Translations under genes and position numbers: made by a program
Assembly (NCBI RefSeq): GCF_023078275.1
Contig: NC_062982.1
Span: 10,676,880-10,740,879 of the forward strand
From: Leguminivora glycinivorella
Lineage: Eukaryota; Arthropoda; Insecta; Lepidoptera; Tortricidae
DNA: 64,000 nucleotides
Reading direction: 5' to 3'
The notes under the pieces: model-generated
The model's database searches: none
What the model was told of the DNA's origin: nothing
The model's input: the letters and a program-made list of their open reading frames with translations, nothing else
Part shown: piece by piece, positions 44,150 to 55,362 of the stretch
Layout: each line of letters opens with the position of its first letter
Position numbering within the stretch: the stretch's first letter is position 1

Positions 44150-44512
44150 TACACCCTGTTTTTATTGAATTCCGTTAACTTTAAGGGAAGGTTCTTTAGA
44201 TCAAATACAATTAATTTCTCTAAAAACCTAGCATCTAACTCTTAGTTATTAAAAAAATAAAAATAATTACTGAACACGTGTGTGACAGCCTTTACCACTG
44301 CCTAATGTTATTTGTTTTGACATGTGCCGTCAATCTCTTGACACTAACTTAAATGTTATCCTTAAGGGTCACTAATTAATTCATTTATTATGTATGGACA
44401 GGAAGATTTTTTTTTTTCGAATTTAACCAAAAGCGATATAGAGGGTGGTTTATGATGATGAACCTAACTGAGCTGCGTGTCGAATTTAACGGAAAACAAA
44501 AAAAACACGGTA
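44150..44512. mobile_element. TA-flanked MITE, copy B (uninterrupted)
   Basis: Reverse-oriented relative of 3502-4401. TIR tips ACACCCTGTTTTTATTGAAT (44151) and, inverted, AAAAACACGGTA (about 44501-44512) share the TTCCGTTAA inner block. The sequence GTCAATCTCTTGACACTAAC (about 44329) is the empty form of the site where copy A carries the nested MITE. Confidence 0.7.
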
Positions 44513-45464
44513 TATATAAACTTACATTGACCGGGGCATGCTCCGTCGAAATATCGGGAGCTCGACAAAAATCAAAAAGGTGATCACGGTCTATATCCCG
44601 GTCAATACAAGTCTAATGAAAATAACCGTGAATCATTCAAAACTCAGATCTATAAGTAAATTGGTGAGAATTTCGTTTGTTTCAAAAAGCAATGTAACAA
44701 TGAAAATTATACTTTATTTGGTTCATGGAAGATTCAAATTAGATTGCAACCACTCAATACATTGTAATGTACATTGGGCCTTACGAGGCTATGGGATCAG
44801 GATTACCTAATTATAGTTAATGTACATATTTATGAAATAATCTAGCACAATTATATCTTTCAAAATGGAAGTTAAATAATAGATTTTATTTCCAACCTTG
44901 TTGTTTAGAACATAGAGTCGTTATTACTATAAACAATAATTTAAGCTGACAGAAAAATCAACATTATATTCTTAGTGTTAAATATTGAATCAAATGAACT
45001 AAAGATATGCTGTCCAATGCAAATAAATTGAGTTTACAATGGATATTATTGCATAAGGATATAATTATACCTATAGATAGAATTATAATGATATATCAAA
45101 AATATAAATATTTTCGTCCTCAAACATTCCATAAAAATATTTTAAATGTTTTAATGACATCCCGATTAAAGCACTAATTATCTAGTTAGTTTTTTGTGCA
45201 AAAATATATTTTAGTTTTATTATTTATTAAATTCACCTGCATTTTTGTATGAAAAACTGAGAGCAAAAACATTATTTAAGCTAGCTACACGAAACTGATT
45301 TTAAAATGCGATAATTAATATAATATATACATAAATTATTGACTGATTAACATTTAAATTATTATCAGGAAAATAAAATAAAATAAATATATTTTTTAAT
45401 TATCAAATGTCATTAGTTTAAAGTAAATAAATAAATAATCAGAAATAAAAACAACAAAAATGTC
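44513..45464. other. AT-rich DNA, nothing recognised
   Basis: The frame 44538-44810 is AT-codon rich with no domain and is not called. No repeats seen. Confidence 0.5.
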
Positions 45465-45610
45465 AAAAAAATGTATAAAATAGTCGCAGGCTCGATTGTG
45501 AGTGTGTGGGTGCGGTGGTGTGCGCGGTAGGTACGCGCGCCGGCGCGCCGCGGCCAATCCCCGCGCGCCAAGCACGCACACTACCAACCACCCGCCACCA
45601 ACTAAAACTC
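45465..45610. promoter_or_regulatory. GC-rich island preceded by a TATA-like box
   Basis: TGTATAAAATAGTCGCAGG (about 45470) resembles a TATA box with a start-like region 25-30 bases on. An extremely CpG-rich block follows (CGCGCGCCGGCGCGCCGCGG, about 45535). GTGCGGTGGTGTGCGCG and CGCACACTACCAACCACCCG are roughly complementary. No downstream frame supports a gene. Possible promoter or enhancer; weak. Confidence 0.3.
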
Positions 45611-46039
45611 GCTAAACACACACAAAACATGCACATTTTATGCACGTTTAGGGGGTGAGCTACCCCGCGCATCACACCTTACCCCATTACGATCACCCAC
45701 AACCACATAACAAATTTAAAACTGCATGAAAAAAATTCACAAAAATTCGCATCCTATGCTACGACTCGCCCACTTCAAATATTTTTTCCTCCCCCCTTTT
45801 AAATATTTTCCTGGAATTTTATACATCGTTAAAAAGCTGTTAAAAACCGTTATATAATGAAGTAAAGGACAATAACGTGCGACATACCGGTTGCGTTACA
45901 GATAGGTTTGAAATCTATGTTGTTACTAAGGGCTCGCGGTCGGGGATGAGAAAAAAATGTTGTATTTTTATTTATTATTTAGTTGAAGGATACCCTGGGG
46001 ATAAATAATATGCATTGAAGTTATTAATGGTATGTATAG
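45611..46039. other. AT-rich DNA, nothing recognised
   Basis: No supported feature. Confidence 0.5.
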
Positions 46040-46120
46040 TTTGGTTGGCAGAGGAGAATCGCGGGGGCCCGCCCAGCGCGCGGGCGCGGGCGGCCGGCCG
46101 CTCTGCGCCCCTACGCAGAC
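46040..46120. promoter_or_regulatory. GC-rich island
   Basis: About 60 bases of near-pure GC (GGGGGCCCGCCCAGCGCGCG, about 46061). Frames across it are composition artefacts. A smaller relative at 46585-46665 contains a GGGCGCGGAGCGCACC hairpin. Confidence 0.3.
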
Positions 46121-47084
46121 ATACTACTCACAAAAATATCTATTCCCACCTCACATCTTTTTCTACCAGGACACAGGCGCAGACCCTACGATCAACATTA
46201 TGCAGTAAAAACAGATTTGAATCGCGTCATATTCTGCGGAAAATTGTTTAAACTTTTCCGACCTCTCTGTAACTTGACCGACGTCATCACACTGCAGTTT
46301 TAGATTGAGATTCACCAAAATATACTTTAATCGTTGGAATAATTCTAAACATTAAATATGTATATAAATATTCATTATTAGTTGTAAATTGTCGCAAGGA
46401 AATAAATTAAGGTGTATTTAAAATAAATTGTTAGAGCGCGCAATTAGTAGAGGGGTGATTTTCTGTAAATTCTAGTGAAGTTTAAATAAAATTTTAGTTA
46501 TATTAATCAAATTTAATGTTTTAAGAACATGATGATATTATAAAAATATGAACATTGTTTATAATTTAGCTTTATCTTTCATTTGCGGTAATGGGCGCGG
46601 AGCGCACCGTGGTGCCCGCCCATGCAACTGGACTCGTTAGGCGCCAGTTTCTGGCTTGAAGCCTATAAAATACAATTATTTACTAGCACGTAAAATACCT
46701 ATTAGGAACACTACTTTTTCTTTACACCCTAAAACATTAAGTGAACAAACATTGAGAACTATTTTACCTAGATTCTCGTCTATACATTATTTAAGTGTTT
46801 TTTGTATTGTAAGTGTTACCGTAGCAGATTAAAATATACCAACATACCTATCTAATATTATAGTTTTATACTGAGACATCAACTAAGTAGATACCTAATA
46901 CTATACTATGGTCTAACTTAAAAGGAAATGAATATCTGCGTAACATTTAGACATAAGTATTTAAGTATTAAATGGCTAACTTTACTGAATCACATTTTAA
47001 AAAACGCATTAATTTTGGATTAGAAATATCCTTTCCTTTTGGTATTTTGAGATAGTTGTTAAGAAAGCTGCACTTTGTTAGAAG
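46121..47084. other. AT-rich DNA with a small GC block at 46585-46665
   Basis: GGGCGCGGAGCGCACCGTGG then TGCCCGCCCATG forms an imperfect hairpin at about 46593-46623. CTATAAAATAC follows at about 46662. Otherwise nothing recognised. Confidence 0.4.
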
Positions 47085-47330
47085 TATAAATTAGTACATT
47101 ACGATACAAGTGCGTAAAAAAGGAAGTTCGAAACGAGTGGCGATAAATTAAAACACGACCGAAGGGAGTGTTTTAAATCGACACGAGTTACGAATTTCCT
47201 TTTCGCACGTGTATCGTACGACGTTTTTCAGTACAGATGAGCCTCCGAAGTTTCGACCTGGCATATAATGAACCACTTCTCGCACTAGTGCGTAAAAAAA
47301 ACACCATCTGTACTGAAAAACCATTATTCT
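47085..47330. repeat. interspersed repeat 'GATACAAGTGCG', with inner hairpin
   Basis: ACGATACAAGTGCGTAAAAA and CGCACGTGTATCGTACGACG are inverted. Between them lies AAACACGACCGAAGGGAGTG. An overlapping second inverted pair is TTTTTCAGTACAGATG (about 47225) and CATCTGTACTGAAAAA (about 47307). A common lepidopteran repeat, possibly two nested MITEs. Confidence 0.6.
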
Positions 47331-47342
47331 TAAAATCTTATA

Positions 47343-47857
47343 CATGCTGGGGCCTGTAACAAAAGCAAAAAAAAAAAATAACTGTAGGCTATACCTAAAT
47401 ATGGTATATACTTAATTTATAAAAATAATTACAATAATCTTATATTAACATGCATAAACTTAAAAACTAGATCTAACCTAACAATACCCCCCCGTGAGCT
47501 TCCCGAAAATATGGTATGGTATGGTATGGTATGGTATGGTATGGTATGGTATAGTAGGTATCTAAATACTCCTTAAACTGACAAACATTCGTTAAGCGAT
47601 TTTTTAAAGATTATGAAGTCTTCAATTTTTAATAGCTTAGTTTCAATGTACGCCATTATTGTTCTTATTGACGTTGTCTGTCACACTTTAGATTTGACAG
47701 ATTTCGCAATACATAAGGTACCTCTTAGGAAAAACTTCCAAGGGTGATAAAAATCAAAATAAAAAGTTATTTTTAAAAGTAGCTGAACAAATGTTGGTCA
47801 GTATAAGGAGTATTATCTACAGTTTCATTTTCTGCTTTTGTTACCGGGCCCACCAGG
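47343..47857. mobile_element. 'GGGGCCTGTAAC' MITE, copy 2, with pentanucleotide repeat
   Basis: CTGGGGCCTGTAACAAAAGC at the left and GCTTTTGTTACCGGGCCCAC at the right, TA on each side. The conserved inner block GAACAAATGTTGGTCAGTAT matches 22531-22849. It is enlarged by about 180 bases of extra DNA, including eight to nine ATGGT units at about 47511-47553. Confidence 0.7.
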
Positions 47858-48163
47858 TATTAAAGATAATTCTGTTAAATAATAAAGAGCGCCAAAACGC
47901 ATACGAATAAGAATTGTAATTATTTTTATTGCCCCTTCCTTTACGTAAGTTCACGGAGTCACCTAAGCGCCGGAGCGGTGCGAGTATTATTTAAATGGGC
48001 GACATAAATAAAAGCGTTAATGATGGAGCTAAGTGAAACTTTACGAGGGAAGGGGCGGAAGTGGAGGACATACAGACATACACGTGCGGCGCATGCGGCG
48101 ATAACGCACTTTACACTACACTCTAGTCTATGGCCGATACTACGAAATACTTTATACACTAAC
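47858..48163. other. unique DNA, nothing recognised
   Basis: Bases 47950-48120 are less AT-rich, with overlapping frames on both strands and no domain. No repeats recognised. Confidence 0.45.
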
Positions 48164-48301
48164 CCCCTTATTCATAAACGTACTCTAAAGTTATCAAGCC
48201 GATAAAGTTCGTTTGTCCTTTTCTATCACACCAATAAGTCGGAAAGGGACATACGAACTTTATCGGCTTGATAACTTTAGAGTACGTTTATGAATAAGGG
48301 G
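48164..48301. mobile_element. palindromic MITE 'CCCCTTATTCATAAACGTAC'
   Basis: CCCCTTATTCATAAACGTAC and the full inverse GTACGTTTATGAATAAGGGG bound a 138-bp element with arms of about 60 bases (through ATCAAGCCGATAAAGTTCGT). The near-perfect arms suggest youth. The phrase is abundant in Lepidoptera. Confidence 0.8.
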
Positions 48302-48591
48302 TTTACACCACAGTCTACACTATGTTCGGATCCTACGAAAAATACTTTGCTTAATCTAGATCTAGACCAAGCATATATGTGTAGTACCTAAAGCTAACTT
48401 AATAGCGATATTGATGATAGCACCGCCTCGCCTGTGCAAGGGTTAGATACGTAGCAATAGGTAAATGTCATAATTTTTATGTTTTTTTTTGTATGTGTTG
48501 TAGTAGTTAAATTATTATGTTTTTTTTGTATGTGTTGATTTTTTCTTTGTTTTTATACTTATTTTTTTTAGGTTTCACAGTGCATTGGTTT
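48302..48591. other. AT-rich DNA, nothing recognised
   Basis: Contains two TTATGTTTTTTTTGTATGTG-like blocks about 40 bases apart (48477 and 48516), a small direct repeat. Otherwise nothing. Confidence 0.45.
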
Positions 48592-49180
48592 TTTTAGGGT
48601 TCCGTAGCCAAAATGGCAAAAACGGAACCCTTATAGTTTCGTCATGTCCGTCTGTCCGTCTGTCCGTCTGTCCGTCTGTCCGTCTGTCACAGCCGATTTA
48701 CTCGGAAACTATAAGTACTACAGTGATGAAATTTGATGGGAATATGTGTTGTATGAACCGCTACAAAATTATGACACTAAATAGTAAAAAAAAGAATTGG
48801 GGGTGGGGCCCCCATACATGTAACTGAGGGATGAAAATTTTTTTTTCGATGTACATACCCGTGTGGGGTATCAATGGAAAGGTCTTTTAAAATGATATAA
48901 AGTTTTCTAAAAAACATTTTTCTTAAAGTGAACGGTTTTTGAGATATCAGCTCTCAAAGTCGTAAAAAGTATGTCCCCCCCCCTCTATTTTTATAACTAC
49001 GGGGTATAAAATTCTAAAAAAAATAGAGGTGATGCATGCTAATTAACTCTTTCAACGATTTTTGGTTTGATCAAAGTATCTCTTATAGTTTTTGAGATAG
49101 GTTGATTTAACTGTAATTTTGGTTTGCTGCTACGGAACCCTTTGTGCGCGAGCCCGACTCGCACTTGGCCGGTTTTTTTA
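48592..49180 (+). repeat. 'GGGTTCCGTA...CTTGGCCGG' repeat, copy 2
   Basis: AGGGTTCCGTAGCCAAAATG, a (GTCTGTCC)n run (48644-48690), inner ACGGAACCCTTATAGTTTCG and the end CTACGGAACCCTTTGTGCGC then GACTCGCACTTGGCCGG. Same family as 43531-44082 but a different sub-type in the middle. Confidence 0.75.
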
Positions 49181-49474
49181 CTGTTATGCTGTGTAACATA
49201 TTTGAATAATAGGTAAATAAATTGTAGAATTTCAAAATAACACTTGCACTTGGATCCTATTTATTCGCCTGCAAACTGCAAAGTGAGAGACTATTCCAAT
49301 CGTTGACTTTCATGAATCTGTTATTTCTTCATTAGTCATTAATTCCCCAACTTCTTAGCAATATTATGCGTAACAGTTCAAATGCAGTACCTGTGCTCAC
49401 TGAAGTCAGCATTAACCAAGATATTGGATTAAGTTGGTCCAATAATTTCCACAAAAATGTTTCTATATTTAAAG
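49181..49474. other. AT-rich DNA, nothing recognised
   Basis: No supported feature. Confidence 0.5.
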
Positions 49475-49690
49475 TTAGAAATGTGAGCCACAGAGTGAAG
49501 TAGGATAACCGAGTTCCACGGACTTAGTCAGGGATTTTAGTGCGACTATCATAGCACAAAGGAAAACGACACCGCGGCTACGGCTACACGTGGCAGGCAG
49601 TTCCGAGTAGCGCGGCCAGGTAAACAAGCGGTACTTGCAGGTTGCGCTGACGACCGCAGGGCTGCACCGCACCAGAACCCTGGAGAACGC
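49475..49690. repeat. GC-richer block, possibly repetitive, unclassified
   Basis: About 210 bases with balanced composition (CGAGTTCCACGGACTTAGTC; CGCGGCCAGGTAAACAAGCG). The minus-strand frame (49475-49672) is Cys/Ser/Arg-rich with no domain. I have a vague sense of having seen similar lepidopteran repeat sequence but cannot name it. Confidence 0.3.
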
Positions 49691-49744
49691 TGTCTATGTA
49701 TATTGTTATTGACACAATGTACATTGTATGACTATGATATTATC

Positions 49745-49880
49745 ATCATCATTCCAGCCATTAATCGCCCACTGCTGAGTGCTGACTGCTGAGCATAGGC
49801 CTCCCTTCGTGTACGCCACTTATCCCGGTCCTGCGCTAATCTCATCCAGGAGCGCTCCGCAGTTTTTCGAATATAATTAT
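49745..49880 (-). pseudogene. RTE-type LINE C-terminal tail
   Basis: On the minus strand YIRKTAERSWMRLAQDRDKW then REAYAQQ is the typical W..LAQDR..W(R)...EAY(I/A)QQW end of RTE endonuclease-RT proteins. An ATGATGATG 3' tail follows (about 49742-49750). It is a short 5'-truncated copy. Confidence 0.7.
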
Positions 49881-51340
49881 GAGGGCCATTTCTATAATTG
49901 TAAGTAAGTACACTACACTTACGTGGGGTGTTTAAATTTATTTTTCGTATTTCTATTTAGAATCAAATACATTTTCAAACCTGATGCTTAAGATAATTAC
50001 TTGTATTTCTATTCCGTTAATTTTTTTTTAATAAAATTTGTATACTTTTTTTTATTAAGTAAAGTCGGACCGAAGACATTCGTGTAGGTATCGGAATATC
50101 TGATATAGTGATAAATAAGTTTGTATTAAACTAAAAATTATAGGTATGTACTAACTTTATGTAAAATCGTCCGTAACAATAAACAGAATATGACAGTTTT
50201 TAATTCGGTTTCTTTTAGCATGTCAATACATACATGTAGGTATTATGTAGGTACCTGGACTTAAAGTCTTGAAATGTATGGGGCTCTATACTATATTTTG
50301 CGACTTTACTCGTTCCGAACAGACTTGAATTTTGACAGTCAAGTATGCACTGCTATATACATTTTGTATTTTATTACTCCTTTATTTATCTTTTTTCTTA
50401 TTACTATTATTATAATATAATTTAAAGATAAATAATGAAAATATCATTGCCGGGACTTTTCAAATACCTAACTTCAAAACATAACAATTTTTTATTGTTT
50501 TATTCTAGTTAAAAAATATATTATACGTATCAGTGACAATGAGTGCCAACCCTAGAGCCCCTAGCTATGCAAAGTATTATTATCTATGCACCTCTGCGCC
50601 ACTAATCATTATAAATCAATATTTTCCTCATGCGGTACTTAGGTTCAAAAAACACCTAATGATGCTCTATCGATTAATAATGCAGAAATTGTTAAGAATT
50701 TTACTAAGAACGGAAGTTGGCATAAATTGTAAATAAATAAATAAGTACAGTAGATAGATAATGAGACCAGCCACAAAATTTACCCCTATGTCTAAATTTA
50801 AAATTTGTGTCCCTTCTATTTTAGTATTGAACTAAGAACCTATCTTTAGTAGTTATTTTTAGCTATGTCCCCTTCTCGGTACGTATGAGATTGATTGTAT
50901 ACAAAATTTGAGCTTGCATGCACGCTTAATCAAGCCTCAAGGCATTTTAACTCGAAATATTACTTTTCTATGAATAAGTAGTCAATAATATAGTAAAGGA
51001 ACACTCAGAAAACAGCATATGAGATCAGATCACATGACCCGTTTACTAGTTCACTTTAATGACTCTGTTTGACACACAACTTTCAGTGAAAACAGCACGA
51101 TTACTAAAAAGAAAAGCACGATTACTGAAAAGGAACAATTTTACTGCTTGTTATATAGAAGCCCAATTAGATTGTCTAGATATGTTTGGACAGGTCCAAA
51201 ACGTAGGTACCTATTACTATGTTAATCTTAGATGTACCTTAGTATAATATATATTTACATGACTAGTAGGTACTTTTGTATTATTGAATATCTTTAAATC
51301 GATAACAAATTGATGATTGTTAATAGTTTGACAGTCAGGA
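49881..51340. other. AT-rich DNA, nothing recognised
   Basis: A short tandem pair, AAAAGCACGATTACT(A/G)AAAA, occurs near 51095-51135. Short frames here have no domain. Confidence 0.5.
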
Positions 51341-51783
51341 ATTATTTTTTCCTCTCACTAGCTCGGAAACACGTGTTTTGTCCTTCAATACCAGCGGGTA
51401 AAAACGCATTTTATCCACTAGTGAGTAAAGTAATTTGACCTTGAATAAAGTCAAATTAACTGCTTTAAAATTGATAAAAGTAGGTGAATCTAGTAATAAA
51501 GGTGATTTACCACCTGTGGAACTACTGGAAGCAGTGATAAACGCATTTTTTGCGTTGTAGTTTCCTCGCTATAGTGAGGGGAAAAGTTTTGTGTTACACT
51601 CGGGTGCAAATGCATTTTACTTCTCGTGTGTTAAAAAAACTCGCAAGTTCAGGATTCTATTCTCGAACCACTCGCTTCGCTCGTGGTTCAACTATAGAAT
51701 CCTTTCACTTGCTCGTTTTTCAATTCCACACTCGGCGTTAAAATACAACTTTGCCCCCTTGTATATAACAAATAACTATATCA
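51341..51783 (-). repeat. interspersed repeat 'GCGAAGCGAGTGGTTCGAG', copy 3
   Basis: Reverse-complement copy of 19744-20178, including the 'GATTCACCTACTTTTATCAA' block missing from copy 1. Its two frames (51550-51741, 51591-51839) are repeat-borne, not genes. Confidence 0.75.
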
Positions 51784-51887
51784 CATTCTCCAAGGGTATT
51801 ATTTTATCACATTTACATTCTCCTATTATTCAAAGGTAGGCGACCTTTGAATAATAGGCCGCCATCGCTCTTTATCTATTTATTAAA

Positions 51888-52880
51888 TACTAGCTTTTAC
51901 CCGCGGCTTCGCCCGCGTAATAAAAGTATTCATTAAAATTTTCATTTGGATCCTTAGGTTTCTCTGGTATATTTATCTGCGATTATTTCGATTGCACATA
52001 ATACTTTTGCTTGCAATGATTGTAGAAATATTACACATCGACCACAGCGTAGGTAATTCTATATACGCTGGGGAAACCTTTATAAACATCCCACATAGCC
52101 CGTATTTCGACACTATATGATCGGTGGGTAAAAAGTACTTTTTTCTATTATCCCTTACAATTTTTTACATTTTGCTTATACTTATCGCAAACGTAATCTT
52201 CAAGCAAGCAAACAACGATCGTCTTAGAGCACTTTGATTGTAAGAGACCGCCGACCGATTATCCGTATCCCTCTAACGATACCCATATTATCCGTATCCG
52301 TATCCGTTTCCATATCCGTATCCGTATCCCTATCCGTATCCCTATCTCTATCCCTATCGCTATCGCTATCGCTAACGCTATGGCTATCGCTATCCCTATC
52401 GCTATCCCTATCGCTATCCCTATCCCTTATCAAGATAACACTAAGTTCTCGCGCTTTGTACACATATTTAAAGTCACATACAGGTCGAAAGCGATTAATT
52501 AACATTATTTTTACCTTTTTCCCAACGTTTCGGCCAGGTTGCACTGGCCGTGGTCGCGGAAGACTGACGTCCCAGCAAAATGTCACCGGAGATGTAAACA
52601 ACACAAAACTACCCGATATTAATTTATATAAATGTTCGGGGTAGACAAATAAATATAATTTACCCGCATGTAATTATTTACGACATCACATTAGAAACCT
52701 CAAAAATAACAGTACTTCTCCACTATTTAATGGATGTTATTATACATATAAACCTTCCTCTTGAATCACTCTATCTATTAAAAAAAACCGCATCAAAATC
52801 CGTTGCGTAGTTTCAAAGATTTAAGCATACAAAGGGACATAGGGACAGAGAAAGCGACTTTGTTTTATACTATGTAGTGA
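51888..52880 (+). repeat. 'ACTAGCTTTTACCCGCGGCT' repeat, full copy with microsatellite core
   Basis: Starts ACTAGCTTTTACCCGCGGCT (51890) and ends TACTATGTAGTGA (52880). The last part contains CCGCATCAAAATCCGTTGCG, then the AAGGGACATAGGGACAGA and GCGACTTTGTTTTATACTAT end typical of this class. A degenerate hexamer tract lies inside (52263-52428), as does a 'CCCAACGTTTCGGCCAGGTT' block (about 52521). The latter resembles termini of Penelope-like elements, so the copy may be composite. Confidence 0.6.
52263..52428. repeat. degenerate hexanucleotide microsatellite (TATCCG/TATCCC/TATCGC)
   Basis: About 165 bases of TATCCG, TATCCC, TATCGC and variants. The Asp/Arg/Ser-rich (minus) and Ser/Leu/Val-rich (plus) frames through it are low-complexity artefacts. 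The same tract type recurs at 52882-52912 and 53206-53235. Confidence 0.85.
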
Positions 52881-53205
52881 CATCGCTATCCCTATCGCTA
52901 TCCCTATCATTCATTCATTCATTTATTCCTTTATCAAACATAGTTTTACATGTCAACAAAATTACATATAAATACATTCTTCTTTGTTATTTTTTGTTAT
53001 TAAGTGTCTACAGTCGGCACTTATAACTTACATAGTTAATGCAAACATGCTGTCGAAGATACATTTCAATTTTATAATTCAAAATGGTTGGTATAGTGAA
53101 CCAGTTCAAGAGTGCACGTCGTTGAAAAATTCGTCAACAGTGTAATACGCTTCACGCATAAGCAAGCATAAGTTTATTTTTAAGTTTATTTACGAATTTA
53201 CGATT

Positions 53206-53699
53206 ATCGCTATCCCTATCGCTATCCCTATCCCTTATCAAGATAACACTAAGTTCTCGCGCTTTGTACACATATTTAAAGTCACATACAGACAGGTCGA
53301 ATGCGATTAATTAACATTATTTTTACCTTTTTTCCCAACGTTTCGGCCAGGTTGCACTGGCCGTGGTCGCGGAAGACTGACGTCCCAGCAAAATGTCACC
53401 CCATGTAAACAACACAAAACTACCCGATATTAATTTATATAAATGTTCGGGGTAGACAAATAAATATAATCTACCCGCATGTAATTATTTACGACATCAC
53501 ATTAGAAACCTCAAAAATAACAGTACTTCTCCACTATTTAATGGATGTTATTATACATATAAACCTTCCTCTTGAATCACTTTATCTATTAAAAAAAACC
53601 GCATCAAAATCCGTTGCGTAGTTTCAAAGATTTAAGCATACAAAGGGACATAGGGACATAGGGACAGAAAAAGTGACTTTGTTTTATACTATGTAGTGA
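53206..53699 (+). repeat. ~490-bp direct duplication of 52398-52880
   Basis: From TATCGCTATCCCTATCGC to TACTATGTAGTGA the two segments are almost identical. Differences are single bases plus a few short indels: TACAGGTCG vs TACAGACAGGTCG, CACCGGAGATG vs CACCCCATG, and one extra GACATAGG. Both start in the same microsatellite. About 325 bases separate them. The duplication is recent. Confidence 0.85.
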
Positions 53700-53965
53700 T
53701 GAGTATGATTAACTTCAGTGTAATACATCCTTTTTCTGAAGAATGCTTAAAATAATATTACGTTTTCGACTTAACTATATAAATAATGTATAGAAAATTG
53801 AATGAACTACTTGCCACGAATGCCATGAAATTGAATAAATAATTACAATCGTTTCTATTATGTTTCATTAATTTGTTTGTGCTTTAGACGATTTCTCTGG
53901 TTTATATACTTATTAATAAATTATTTCTATCGCTGAAATACTTGGGCATACCTAACTAAAGGCGA
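53700..53965. other. AT-rich DNA, nothing recognised
   Basis: No supported feature. Confidence 0.5.
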
Positions 53966-53969
53966 TAAC

Positions 53970-54230
53970 ATGTTCAAAGCGCCTCTAATTACAATGTGCT
54001 ATACTGTGCGTGTGCTCGATTTCCCTAATCGTGTAGAGCTGCGCCGGCGCAGGGGCCGCGAGGGTGCCATTACAGACATCCACGCCTCCGACCACCTACC
54101 AGCCATCCGCACACCCGAAACTATAACACTCACATCCTCCGTCTGGTTCGCTCACCTACCGAACGACAAGGACAGAGCGTGCCAAGTCGTCGTCGAAACC
54201 GCCGCGGCTGAATATGAATTCGCCCTTTGA
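53970..54230 (+). CDS. open frame of unknown function, GC-rich
   Basis: An 86-residue frame from ATG 53970, in GC-rich DNA isolated within AT-rich sequence. The middle reads RVELRRRRGREGAITDIHAS and HLPAIRTPETITLTSSVWFA; the end is acidic/hydrophobic. No signal peptide, membrane helix or motif that I recognise. Third positions favour G/C, which suits coding but also suits a GC island. No splice sites or poly-A signal decide it. It may be a genuine small gene, an exon, or regulatory DNA that happens to be open. Confidence 0.2.
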   Translation: MFKAPLITMCYTVRVLDFPNRVELRRRRGREGAITDIHASDHLPAIRTPETITLTSSVWFAHLPNDKDRACQVVVETAAAEYEFAL

Positions 54231-54239
54231 CGCACATCG

Positions 54240-54985
54240 CATTCTTATATACCGAAATGTATCTACAATTACATACGTAGATAAGTAACTAGATTGAATA
54301 TCAAAAGTAAATGGAAATTACTAGATTTCACTGTGAAGCTTGTGTTTTACTTTATTATTTTAGGCTTTTCACTACTGAAAAATTATTCTGAAAGCTCAAA
54401 TGGTAGCAATTTGCACACGAATGAGCCGTTTCAATGTGTGGAGGTTGATCGTGTGCTGGTGTGCGTATATGTGTAGAAGTGATTTGTCGGTATTGCTAAT
54501 GCGTATGTGTGCGTGCGTATGTGTCTTCGTGAACGTTCTCTGGGTACGGAGCTAATAGAAATTGAAAGAACAATTGGTTTTCATGTAACAATGCCAACAT
54601 TAAGTATATGTGGAAATTATTAACTTGTAATAATTATTGCCAAATCTGATTTTACTATAGAAGGCTGGAGCTGTAACGTGCAGAAGTATTTGACAAGGCA
54701 CAGTGATTCCATTTACGAGAACTGACGATGATTTTGAGGCCTTCAGACAACGTGCTGATAATGAGATGTAATTTTATTTTAATTCTCGTTAAATTTGTAG
54801 TCGCTGAACGCCGCCGGTGTTACTTATTGGTCTTTTCAAAAAGTTATTGTCACTTTAAAATAGTATTTTTTAATCAAGTTGCATATATACCTAGGTAATT
54901 GACTAGTTCCAATCGTTCATATATTTTCCTTCCATACTTATATTTTGATTCATCGAGTAAGCTGTAAAGTAGGTACATAGTCCTT
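54240..54985. other. AT-rich DNA, nothing recognised
   Basis: No supported feature; a run of GTGTGCGTATGTGT-type sequence lies near 54460-54520. Confidence 0.5.
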
Positions 54986-54989
54986 TTAA

Positions 54990-55280
54990 ACACAGGCTCA
55001 GCATCATTCTCACAAAACGTTTGCAACGGCGAAACATTCGCGTGCGCGCTCCGCGCGATTAGAGGTGGTTGCATCGAGCGGTGACCGTCCCAGGAATGCA
55101 ACAGGTAACCGATTCCAAGAAGGCCGCGGTCCGTTACCGCGCCGAATATCCCAGTCAAAAGCGCCGACAAGTGCGCCCGCACTTGCGACAACAGCCCGAT
55201 GCCGATGCTCGCTCGCTGCATTCCAAGCGACATTGAGTTAGAAACCAGTTGGAGATCGACGCATTCTCTGCACGCTCCCA
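54990..55280. promoter_or_regulatory. GC-rich single-copy island
   Basis: About 290 bases of balanced/GC-rich DNA (CGTGCGCGCTCCGCGCGATT, about 55039), no repeat phrase. It is crossed by a 204-residue minus-strand frame, but that frame starts inside the neighbouring MITE and ends in AT-rich DNA, so it is probably chance. Candidate regulatory island. Confidence 0.3.
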
Positions 55281-55362
55281 AATATCGATGCTTTCGAGGT
55301 CCAGAGGCGTTGGGCTTATGCGCCAGGACTATGAGTTTGTTTTGGTCTGTGGTTATAAAACA

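Noticed and set aside
45396..45675. Two minus-strand frames across the GC island
   Set aside because: Arg/Ala/Pro-rich translations in two different phases of the same CpG-dense DNA; no domain and no conservation evidence.
52224..52644. Asp/Arg/Ser-rich (minus) and Ser/Leu/Val-rich (plus) frames of over 120 residues
   Set aside because: Both are translations of the TATCCG/TATCCC/TATCGC microsatellite.
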